From Capitulum mitella (taxonomy: Eukaryota; Arthropoda; Thecostraca; Pollicipedomorpha; Pollicipedidae), in assembly GCA_030062745.1 (NCBI GenBank), contig CP099846.1, positions 26,743,201-26,807,200 on the forward strand: 64,000 bases of DNA, in the 5' to 3' direction. Positions within the stretch are counted from its first letter, which is position 1; each line of letters begins with the position of its first letter. Shown here in pieces: positions 35,053 through 44,783 of the stretch. Position numbers and translations under genes: made by a program. The notes under the pieces are model-generated. The model did not search any database and was not told the DNA's origin. It saw only the letters and a program-made list of their open reading frames with translations.

Positions 35053-35751
35053 TTAGTTCAGACTGTATTCGCAGAGGAAGCCGTGGTTATCACCGCACGT
35101 GTTCAGATCTATGCCAGATTTGCTCATCCGGCAACATGGCAAACCCAAGGCTACTCCAGCTCCTGGAGCAAACCAGTCATCCTTCAGAGTGACAGTTCTG
35201 GTGCCAGCGAAGTTGCCGTACACCGAGTCAGTCGAAGTTTCCCTGATTCCAATCCACGCAGCGCCAACATCGGGAAACATGCCTTTCGCGAAGTCTATCA
35301 GGTTTCCTGTGTCAAGGAACGCTGGGGCTGCGTTGGGATGGTCCTTGGCACACTCTTCCGGCAAATGGAGAGCGTCGGGGTTGTTGTAATCAGAGCCGGC
35401 GGAAATGGATCGGTCTAGGTGGAGTCGGAGTGCCTTGCTGGTGTTCGGAGCTCTCTGGTAGCCTTCAGGAACCCAGGAACTCACGTAAATTTGTTCGATG
35501 GTGCTCGATGGCTGATGCTGTGAGGCGAGGGCCGGATACAGTGCGCATTCCAGACCAGCAGTGGTGCGGTGTATCCAGTGCGTGCAGTCGGCGATTCGAG
35601 CGCAAAGACTGCCACAATGAATTCTGCTACGGGTAGTCGTCGACAGAAGCGGCGTAGTGGAGCGATATGCCATTTCCAGAATGTAGTTTGTGCCTGATGA
35701 GAGATCTATCCAGGCCACCACAAACAGGAGTAAGTGGCACAGGAACAACAT
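35053..35751 (-). CDS. Secreted PAN-like/C-type-lectin-like protein, copy L
   Basis: An intronless frame of 232 residues. The upstream in-frame Met at 35955 would put 68 arginine-rich residues before the signal peptide, so I take the Met at 35751, directly before a hydrophobic signal (residues 1-20, LCHLLLFVVAW). Residues 41-75 with Cys46, 50, 56 and 69 look like a PAN/apple-type region. Residues 128-230 are a CTLD: EECAKDHP (Cys134), WIGIRE at 166-171, CC at 206-207, Cys219 and GFLCEYS with Cys227. The usual EPN/QPD calcium-sugar motifs are absent, so calcium-dependent sugar binding is uncertain. Likely role: an extracellular recognition protein. Copies M and R are close relatives. Confidence 0.75.
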   Translation of the reverse strand: MLFLCHLLLFVVAWIDLSSGTNYILEMAYRSTTPLLSTTTRSRIHCGSLCARIADCTHWIHRTTAGLECALYPALASQHQPSSTIEQIYVSSWVPEGYQRAPNTSKALRLHLDRSISAGSDYNNPDALHLPEECAKDHPNAAPAFLDTGNLIDFAKGMFPDVGAAWIGIRETSTDSVYGNFAGTRTVTLKDDWFAPGAGVALGLPCCRMSKSGIDLNTCGDNHGFLCEYSLN

Positions 35752-36062
35752 GATCGTGGCTGGTGTCAGGTACGACGTCCCTCGGATGGCAAGTACGAAC
35801 CTCCTGCAGCTGAGACGACGGTGCAGCGGAGAGACCTGCCCTCGTAATGGCGCAGCTCGCGGAGCTGGTGTCAGTGGATCCAACCGTCTCAGGCCCCAGC
35901 AGTCGACTGAACGAGGCGTGGTGTTGCGATGCTTGGTAATAATGCAGTGGAACACGCCGTTTTAATGGCGCCATGTTGACGTGCCATGAAAGCGTTCATG
36001 TTGGCGCTGATTATAGGTGCCCTCGGACCACAAGCCGAATATCGCCATCAGTTCTGAGAGCA

Positions 36063-36317
36063 TTAACAAAATAGCATTCCCGGTAGGGTAGAGGCTGATC
36101 CGCTCCTCGGGTTTTTTTTTTGCTTGCCAATTCCAGGATTTTTGACGCTGCTTCATAAAACTTGGCCACGTTTCCTACTTATTCTTTTCCCGTGTTGTAG
36201 CAAAATTTTTCGGTTCTACTTTGTTCAGGGTCGGAGCCAGGCAACGTCTCTGGGAGGCGCCTGAGGCCATTTTTGGTCCTGTTGAAGATAAAAAAATGGT
36301 CGCCAAAAATAGCGTTT
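36063..36317 (+). mobile_element. P1 element fragment interrupted by P2
   Basis: It starts TTAACAAAATAGCATTCCCGG at 36063 and follows the P1 order (GGGTTTTTTTTTGCTTGCCAATTCCAGG and onward) until 36317. There a P2 element is inserted at a position that is TTAA in the intact P1 copy near 51937. The remaining P1 sequence is missing beyond the P2. Confidence 0.75.
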
Positions 36318-37410
36318 TTAACCCGCGTACGATCGTCGGTCGGCGACGATCACGCCCCACGCGGAGGGGAAGGGTGGGGTAGACCGCCCCCTCTAACTCA
36401 TGAACGGTTGGTCGCACGGTAAAAATAAGCACACCGTTGGAAAGCTTGTGACGAGCAGAGCTCGAAACTAGTCCCATTTCTAATTTTAAATCATATGTAA
36501 GTAATTTACGCCCTATATATGTTTTCTCATAGCCGACTGCATGAGACCGAGAAATGGCCTGAATCTCGAGGGCTGACTAATAACCCATAAGTAAAGGCAC
36601 CAACGCACGAATAAAGGTCCGCAGATGCCGATAAACGTCTAATTTCTCAGATTTGTTCAATATATACGCCGAAACGTTGAGTTAAACACACGCCAATTTT
36701 CACGCCGGTTGTCGGCGGGCGCCGCAGCCGTACGCAGTAGGAAACAAAGCGGAACTAATTTTAGTGTTCCTTTATTACCGCGACATAAGCCTATGTATGT
36801 AAATTTTATTGATCTTAGTGGCTCTTGTGATGGTTTCTCATGCTTAAATTTTGGAAAAATCCATTAGTTACCATTGTACACAATTGCCGGAGCTTTATTG
36901 GCGAAAGCCTGTTTATTTCCAAAATATCAAACTTTTTTCATTTTTTGGGGTTCTCGGCATTACTTACGTTTGTGCAAGCCAGTTCTGCCATTTTCTACCC
37001 ATTCTGAATAATTCATCGCTGATTTTGATGGTGGTACAATTTGGCTCACAGCAGTTATTCGTGACCTGACCTCAGGTCAACGACTGGAAGTCATTGATAC
37101 TTTGCCCGATGACGGAGACTAGATGTCTGCTTTGCTCCGTACCAAAAATGCTATGAAAAACTCCGGCAATTCCCGAAAAAAAAACAACGACATCTCAAAA
37201 AACGACAAAATGGGCTTGACCTTAGGTCATCGACTTAGGAAGTTCCAAAAATTCTGAGATATGAAATTTGTTGCATCTGTCAAGATCACTAATCCTTGAA
37301 CGTGTTATTGTAATATCTTTTTTTGCCAAAAAAGTTACAGGGCGCCAAACTTTTTTGGACATAGGTCCGATTGACTTGACCTAGGTCAGACACCTGACTT
37401 GACCTGGGGT
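36318..37410 (+). mobile_element. P2 element nested in P1, right end missing
   Basis: It begins TTAACCCGCGTACGATCGTC at 36318 and follows P2 to about 37410 (GACCTGGGGTCA), where it joins repeat D abruptly. The missing right end indicates a deletion or recombination breakpoint at the junction. Confidence 0.75.
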
Positions 37411-38564
37411 CAACAGTAAACAACAATCTGATTTGAAACCACCTCGAAAGCACTTTTTGTCGGTCGCACGGTCCAATCTCAACATTTGTGACCTGCAGGC
37501 CCTCGAGAACGAAGGCACAGCTCAGTGGCCTGGGTTGACATCAACTTTAAATTTTCAGGACATGTGTAAAAAGGTCCAAAGCTTAGGTAGACCAAAATTC
37601 AGCCTATTGAGCCCAATGATTCAGCTTCTGTCTCGGAAAAACAGCTGATGATTGTCTCCTTGACTGATAAAGGTTGATATAGGGATTAAGCTCTGAGCTA
37701 ACTTGGGGGTTGGCTTTGTGTCGGTTCTAAGGCAAAAGGAGAGTCTACGGGATACTTGGCCTTCCCAGAAAGGTATAATTTGGCCAGTACCTGACATATT
37801 TATTATGAACTTCCGAACTATGAAATTAAGTTGTTTCTTCACTGGGAAGTATCACAAATTACTTCTAGAGACGCTACGTCATGCACTGGGATCGTGTATT
37901 TACGTGAACGTATGTTGGAAAGAGCATTAAAACAGCCACCAAATTTCACGGCCTTGCGTCGAATAGTTGAGGAACTGCAGGCAAAAAACGGTCGGTGACT
38001 TTTTCACCAAAACTTCACTGCCTGGCCGGACGAGCTGGCAGCGGAAAATTTCGTGACGTCACAACGAATCACAGACCGTTCAGCCGGGTGCCGCTTTGAG
38101 TACTGAATAGAGCAATTTTCATTGCGATTTTTGCAGCTCTGGCAACTGATTTGGAATCAGGGGGTCGGAACTGATCAGGTTTTATGAGAACAAAAGAAAA
38201 TGTTTCTAGAGGTCACTACTCTATTCTTGTTCAGAACTTGACGCGGTGTCCAGACTCATTTCCCTCTCATACCTCCCCCCGCCGCGGGCGAATTCTGAAT
38301 ATGTCTCGTCAGCTGCCGCCGCCGGTAACTCGTGAGAACGAACCGCTGCAATGCGACTCCCCAGAACGCGTAGGGAGGTGGGGGGAGGGGTGGGGTGCGA
38401 GTCGTGTGGTGTGCGCTTATTGGCCGTCCGCTGCGTGCGGCGCGCTTGCGCTTAACTTTTTATCTAATCTGGTAATTTCCCGAGCGTTCTTAGATGGCGG
38501 GATAATTAAGCATCGCCCGCGGCGACCTGCATCCATGCAGGAAGCACTTTTGTAGAGGAAGCCT

Positions 38565-39210
38565 GTGGTACCACGGCGTTCACCACAACAAAAAAGCCGA
38601 GCTTTGGTTGATCGGTGCTTCGGTCGAATCAGTGGTACATCACTTCGGTCGATCAACTTGTTTCCTGACACTGTAGTGTCAGGAAACAAGCTGCCTACGT
38701 GCGCAGAAGTGCTGCAGTTATATGTTGAGCTTTATCGTGTGGATGAACTTACCCAAAGGGAGGCAAAACACAGGTGTCCGCAAAGTAATGGGGATGTGGA
38801 ACAAAACTCATATTCCCATTGCACTGGAGCGAACGTGATAACGAAGCTCGACAGGAAGCTTGATCAGTACTGTGCTCTCCTCGAAGGCAAATGAAGGAGC
38901 TCCTTCCCGCAAATGGAGAAGGAGAAAGAATGTAGGAGCAGCCTCAATGGCTTCTTTGAAATTGTCTATATCGGTGCCATGACCATCTCAAAATCCAAGA
39001 GTGCCAAGACTTCCTTCAGACCCAACGGGAGCTAGGCCGCCGAAGCTTCATGGCGGGAGTCGATAAGTTCCTTTCTGGGAACGAGGAGCGAGCTCTTCAG
39101 CGACACCAGCAAACCACAGAAAGGGCCCGCCATCAGACTGAAGAACCGAGTGCGAGCAACTGCCCGATTGGAATCCTCGTTTACCGACAGCATACAAATG
39201 GCGGATTAAG
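38565..39210 (+). pseudogene. Relic coding region in repeat D
   Basis: Three successive frames give a plausible protein: NKLPTCAEVLQLYVELYRVD, then VMGMWNKTHIPIALER, then NVITKLDRKLDQYCALLEGK, and later QECQDFLQTQRELGRRSFMA with VDKFLSGNEERALQRHQQ. Frameshifts separate the blocks. The same blocks appear in the inverted copy around 45340-45971. From memory, a W-x-K-x-x-IP helical segment followed by a coiled region recurs in uncharacterised arthropod ORFs; I cannot verify this and assign no function. Confidence 0.4.
38657..38690. repeat. Palindrome with 16-base arms in repeat D
   Basis: CTTGTTTCCTGACACT, a 2-base GT centre, then the exact complement. It is preserved in the inverted copy at 45846-45879. 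Confidence 0.85.
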
Positions 39211-39621
39211 ATGACCCGCAGCCATTCGCCATGCCTTCTCCTTCGAAGCGACCCTGCAAGAGGGCTGAGAACATTTTCACTCATGGTCTGGCAGCAGGAT
39301 CTTCAGACTTCACAATGTCTCCAAATAATTGATTTGGGCCGGCCCGTCTTCTCAGGGGAAAGTCTCGCGATATTCCCACGGACACCTCACTTTGATATTG
39401 CCTCCATGACGGTAAATAAGTCGCATTTTCTCACAACTTTTTGAAGGAGCTTTAAGCCAACAATGGACCTTGAGTTGTGAAGTGTCTCATTTGCCCACCC
39501 GTTACGTATCGATGCTGCGGTAAATCAAAAGGAAGGTCTATGCATATATGTTTAGCTTTTCTTTCGTATACGTAATTTGCGTTTACATGCATAACGCATA
39601 CGTACTTCTGAGTATACGTAC

Positions 39622-40489
39622 AAAAAAACATAAAAGATCCGGAGTCAAAATCAGCAAACTGAGGTCAACCGGTGTCATTAACCTCGGCTGACCTTCCAAA
39701 GGCCCCGATGTACGATTTAAATTATTTCCGTTGGCTTGGGTTCTAAGAACAACCGGTAAACTCAGTTCCTTGGAAATGTTAAGAGCGGGTATGTCAGCGG
39801 CCGACTGGTTGTGGAGTGTCACGACTTTTGACCTTTCTTATCAAGCAATTTTAAACTTAGCTGATGAGTAGCAGGCACGTAGGACAATGTCGCACCAAAC
39901 TGTAGAACAATCGTACAAACGAAAGGTTGTACGACCAGTCAACATTTATCTGCATGGTGGTCCAATTTGCGCAATAACCTCAGCGAAATCGTTCGTCAGA
40001 ATCTCAATAGATGGATCTGCCAGCGACAGTATACACTAAACCTCTGGTGTAATACTACATCCCATGCGCGGTTAACAGGAGTAACATGAGTGTAAGATTA
40101 AACCTCAAAACTCCATACTTCTCAGGAATATTAGACGTATCAGCAAGCTATTATAGATAAAAACACAGTATGAAACATGGCCAATGTTTTGTAATGGCTT
40201 AGTCCCTTCCAGAAGCTCTGAAACTGAAAAAATATGAAACATGGCCAATGCTTTGTACTAGCTTAGTACCTTCCAGAATCTCTGATGCCAATCAGCAGGC
40301 GCTTGCAGCGGAGCTGGCGCCATTTTTGTTTTCGACGCAATGTTGGGTGACAAAGTGACAAAGGCTCTAACTCAGATGGCTGACTGACGCCAGACACAAG
40401 ACTTGACTCAAGACTCTGGATACCTTAGCCCAAGAAGCTCTGTTTCCTAGCTCAAACAAACAAACAATATTTTATCTGTTGATCTTATT
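39622..40489. other. No gene; small tandem duplication
   Basis: A unit of about 64 bp containing ATGAAACATGGCCAATG and CTTCCAGAA-CTCTGA occurs twice in tandem (about 40167-40285). Nothing else is recognised. Confidence 0.45.
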
Positions 40490-41227
40490 ATCAACCATGT
40501 ACAAAGTTATTTCACTTTTTCTGGTAACCGGATCCGTCTATGGGCATTTGCCATATGTATATAATATGGCACGTGACACATAAGGAAATGTTTCCCAAAC
40601 ACAGATAAGGTCGTCAGACTGAAAATATTTGGTGGAGTGAATAAATATTTGCCAAAAACGTGTACCACCTTTACGTGCTCCTGATACGCCTATGATTTTT
40701 GCAAGGAAAATAACAAGAAGAAAAAATTGTCCTTAAATGCAACCAGAAGGCTCGTAAAAGTAAATTTCCATTTCCACCCTCTTTTGATCCCCCATCCTCC
40801 TTTTCAAAATTTTCAACACTTTTTTTTCGAAACGTAGTTCTCACTACCGGCTATCCCCGTTTTCGCCATGAGATCGAACCAGTAGTTTTCGAGACCGCGG
40901 GGGTTTAGAATCTGCTTTTCCCCCTACGGCGCGAAATAGCAGAGATAGCAGATTTGTTGCATCTATTGCGATCACTAAAATATTGTTGAGATATCCTGTT
41001 TTCCGAAAAAGTTACAGGGCTCTAAACTTTTTCGGACATAGGTCTGTTTGACCTGACCTAGGTCAGTCGCCTGACCTGACCTGAGGTCAAAATTTTGACA
41101 CGAGATGTAAAATTGATGAAGCAAAAGGTACACGAAGCTTCGTGTCTCTGTGTTTGTTTCTTCCGTCGCAATCCCAGAAAAATCTCAGGGGAGGCGGTCA
41201 ACTGCCCCCCCTAGTAGGGGACGGGTT
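40490..41227 (+). mobile_element. Chimera of repeat F and the right end of a P2 element
   Basis: 40490-40937 is a close copy of 30140-30575 (repeat F). At the CGAAATAG that would end F it switches to P2 (about 40938-41227), ending GGGGACGGGTTAA. 41037-41092 contains six TGACCT/AGGTCA half-sites. Confidence 0.65.
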
Positions 41228-42082
41228 AAGGACCAGTGGAGGATTAGCCAACGTGCGTTACAGTCGACCTGCATTCGTCGCGGAACCTCACAATTTAGTT
41301 ACTTCATTTGAAACAAACCCACAAGCAGCCTGTGTCAGCCTACGCTTAAGCAGATGGACCATAATCACATTGCCTACCTAACAACTAAATCTGTTGTTTT
41401 CTTCGTGGCTGCTCTACGATATACTGCTCTGCCTATATACCGGCAGGTAATATAGACAGCCGAGGGAGGGAGGGCAACTGAATGGAAGTTGACAACTGAA
41501 GAGGGCAATTGACTGGCAATGGACCACAGCCGTCACGATGTCACACCTCGGGAATGACCTCTTCCTTCTCTTGTCTTATTTACGTCTCATCCCGCGCTTT
41601 CCCCGTCTATATGCTCGACAAGAATTGACCGCTTCAGCAGTTGGTACATAGTCTCTGTAGGCGGTCGGCGGGTCGGAAAATGTTTGGCGGAACCGAGGCG
41701 TTCGGCAGGCACCGGCCACCGCAGCGACGGCAGGCGCAGCGGCTCCCACGCGCGCGGCCGCTGACGCAGCGCCGGGCTACGAAGAGCAACAAGAAAACGA
41801 AACAGCGGACCGCGTTGTCTACCCAAAATCGGTGCAATCGACTATGTCGCAGCCCCGCTCCAGAGACAACTAGTTTTATCCTTAAGGTCACGCAGTGACC
41901 TATAACGACAAAAAATGGAAAAACAAAGAGGAACTAACAGCTTTACCCTCGGCCTTGCTCTAACTGGTGTTTTCCGTTGATTGCGGAGCGCGAATAACAA
42001 GCGAAAGAATTTCGCATATCGTACAACACTTCACGACACTAACCTTGAACTGAAAAAGGATCCGTCTAACGTGCTCAGGGGC
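41228..42082. other. No gene recognised
   Basis: Frames around 41587-41898 are arginine-rich, overlap on both strands and show no domain. Confidence 0.35.
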
Positions 42083-44783
42083 GATTGCCATGTTCGGCGT
42101 GCGGTCCGGAGCTATTAATCAGCGCCAGCCTGAACGCTCAATGTTTGTCATTCTGTGGCGGCCAAGGAAGACACGCAAGCATAGCGACCTCAAAAGAAAA
42201 TCTATATCCAGCGATGATTATCATGTCTAGCGTGTTTCACTGGTTTACCAGCAGCCAGAAGCACTGCAACACTGTTCAATCGACTGCTGGGGCCTGGACG
42301 GGTGGACACACTGAGACCAGCTCCGCGAGCTGCGTCATCACGAGGACAGGTCTTTCCGCTGCACCGTCGTCTCAGCTGCAGGAGGTTCGTACTTGCCATC
42401 CGAGGGACGTCGTACCTGACACCAGCCGCGATCATGTTGTTCCTAAGCCACTTACTCCTGCTTGTGGTGACCTGGATAGATCTCTCATCAGGAATCAACT
42501 ACATTCTGGAAACGGGACATCGCTCCACTACGCCGCTTCTGTCGACGACTACCCGTAGCAGAATTCAGTGTGGCAGTCTTTGCGCTCGAATCGCCGACTG
42601 CACGCACTGGATACACCGCACCACTGCTGGTCTGGAATGCGCTACTGTATCCGGCCCTCGCCTCAGAACATCAGCCATCGAGCACCATCTGAACAAATTT
42701 ACGTGAGTTCCTGGGTTCCTGAAGGCTACCAGAGAGCTCCGAACACCAGCAAGGCACTCCGACTCCACTTAGACCGATCCATTTCCGCCGGCTCTGATTA
42801 CAACAACCCCGACGCTCTCCATTTTCCGGAAGAGTGTGCCAAGGACCATCCCAACGCAGCCCCAGCGTTCCTCGACACAAGAAACCTGATAGACTTTGCA
42901 AAAGGCATGTTTCATTCACCTCGCAAGGCGTGGATTGGAATCAGGGAAACTTCGACCGACTCGGTGTACGGCAATTTCGCCGGCAACAGAACTGTCACGC
43001 TGAAGAATGAGTGGTTTGCTGCATGGGCTGGAGTCTCCATGGGTTTACCATGCTGCCGGATGGACAGCGTTGGTATAGATCTGAACACGTGCGATCCAAA
43101 CCACGGCTTCCTCTGCGAATACAGTCTTTACTAGCATTACTTCGATTCGGTAAAAAGAGCTCATTACCGTCCGCTAATGCTCGGTAATGGACAACGTTAC
43201 CTTGTGTAAATGTTGTCATTTGTTGTCAAAATGAGTTCCATTCCAAGCACACCCTGTAACCTATTTTGCGAGCTATGACTGGTCAAATATCTAGCTTTTG
43301 TCTTGCCTTGGGATAACCAAGGCAAGATTTGGACAGAACTGTGTGTAGTGCTTGAGCTGTTTAGTATAGTCTTCGTACAGTTATAGGTGGACCGTAATTG
43401 ATATTCGTGACAAGGATATTTTGCAAAATAGTATGTCTATCATGCTGGCTTGCATCATGCCATGGACTATTCTCACACACGATTCGATTGTGGAGCACCG
43501 TTCAGGTTTTTGACACAACAAAACAAAAAATAATAATAACGCTTGTTTCCTATAACGCTGGGTTAAAGGGAGATGAACTCTGTGGTGATGTGCAACGCAT
43601 ATGTGTCCTTTTATAGTGCACCATCTATCATAAGGTGAACAAAAAAATTATCATCCAAGCACCATTCCAATATACAACGCCCGGCGTAGCTCGGAGCCAC
43701 TGATGTTTGTCATTATACTAACGGGAATGTTTCGTGATGTCGAGGAGACGGCTTTCCCTGGTTGACTACGCAGCTCACCGGCCTTGCCAAAACTACATCT
43801 TTGCTCTACTAGTACAACGGCAAACAGCTGATCTTAGCTAAATGATTTGCGTGGCGTCTCGAGCATGACGCCTCGTTGTAGTTTATGTGTGAGGTTGGAG
43901 AAGGCTACCGTCACTGTGCAAATCGTCAGAACGTCGGTTCCCAACGGGTGGTGCCACGTGAATGCACTGAATGCACCAGGTGCTGTCGCACAGTACGCTA
44001 CATTTGTAAACGTAAATGCTTGACAGCTTTATGGCGCTGATTACAGCTGGCGCGGGTCTAGAGAGTTCGGGGCGCCTGCATTTGGCGGCGTTGCTTTCGA
44101 CTGTTGTGGTAATGCCAGGAGTAAATCAGTTTCATGGAAAATAATGCATTGTGTGGGGAGAAACAATTAGACAAGGGACGTCGGGATATCTGGAAAAGTA
44201 AGTATAATGGTAAATATCGGATACAGGAGGATACGGCGTCTTTTTTTGGACCACGCCCTTCCAGCTCAGGTCCTTGATCCCCGTCTGGCTTACGTTTCGG
44301 AGCCTGGATTGACCTTTGTTCTCGCCTCGAATAAACCAAAAGCAAAGCTGGGAAGGAAACCGAGAGCTAAGAAATGGATAAAACACGTGCGAAAGGAAAT
44401 GAGTGCAATAATGAAACCGGCGTGCTGGGACGAGCCAGCCTGCCACGGCCTGTCGGTGCAAGGAACAGCAGGCGAGCGAGCGTACCAAGACTCCTGGACT
44501 CACTCCGGCCTTCTCGGCGGCGTCAAGGGACACCCCGCACGGCGCCAGGGGTGTGGGCCATAATGGGGGCACAGCACGTTCCCCGGCCCCGACGTCCTCT
44601 CGGCTCCAGTCCGAGTCCGGTAACTGCACACATGTACAAAAAGCATATGTACGAAAGGGTAATGTTTGGAAAGCAGATGTACGTACGAAGATCTACGTAA
44701 GTGCAAATGTGCGTGCGACAAATGCACCTATCCTTGCATGTACGTAAGCGCAAATATACGTAAGCGCAACTGTTCGTATCGCA
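42083..44783 (+). repeat. Copy M of the lectin-bearing unit, lacking both TTAA inserts
   Basis: It shares the 5' flank (ATTAATCAGCGCCA and upstream), lectin gene, 3' flank, segment B (44032-44640) and TACGT tract with copies L and R. At 44028-44031 it has GACAGC-TTTA-TGGCGC where L and R carry P1, and its TACGT tract runs on without the P2 element. It directly abuts inverted repeat D. Confidence 0.8.
42434..43134 (+). pseudogene. PAN-like/C-type-lectin-like gene, copy M, frameshifted
   Basis: Start codon at 42434 and signal peptide match copies L and R. Two single-base insertions relative to copy L, near 42643 (after the last PAN-like cysteine codon region) and near 42690, shift the frame by two in total. 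Translation from the start leaves the conserved frame after GLEC and stops at 42706. The CTLD frame is intact from about 42691 to the stop at 43132-43134. The CTLD keeps WIGIRE, CCRM and GFLCEYS; the residues before HGFLCEY are DPN rather than GDN. Sequencing error cannot be excluded. Confidence 0.75.

Larger units (their letters stand above)
30579..36051 (-). repeat. Copy L of the lectin-bearing unit (inverted duplication with 57046-62501)
   Basis: The entire 5.47 kb matches copy R in reverse orientation. In order along the plus strand it holds a TACGT/GCAAAT-rich tract, a P2 element (30653-31876), the TACGT tract again, segment B (31966-32557), a P1 element (32558-33785), about 1.27 kb of non-coding sequence, and the lectin gene on the minus strand. 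The left border is a TTAA shared with repeat F; the right border lies just before a P1 fragment. L keeps about 90 bp in segment B (near 32064-32152) that R lacks. Confidence 0.85.
37411..39621 (+). repeat. Repeat D, copy 1 (inverted pair with 44783-47106)
   Basis: About 2.2 kb matches 44783-47106 in reverse orientation. It holds a CpG-rich stretch (38270-38540), a near-perfect 34-base palindrome (38657-38690) and a decayed coding region. Its right end is the TACGT/TACTTCTGAG tract that also borders unit M. No terminal inverted repeats were found. Confidence 0.75.

Noticed and set aside
35752-35955. 68-residue N-terminal extension of lectin copy L (and 57137-57340 of copy R)
   Set aside because: The internal Met directly precedes a good signal peptide. 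The extension is arginine/proline-rich and would block secretion; more likely 5' untranslated sequence, although the frame is open.
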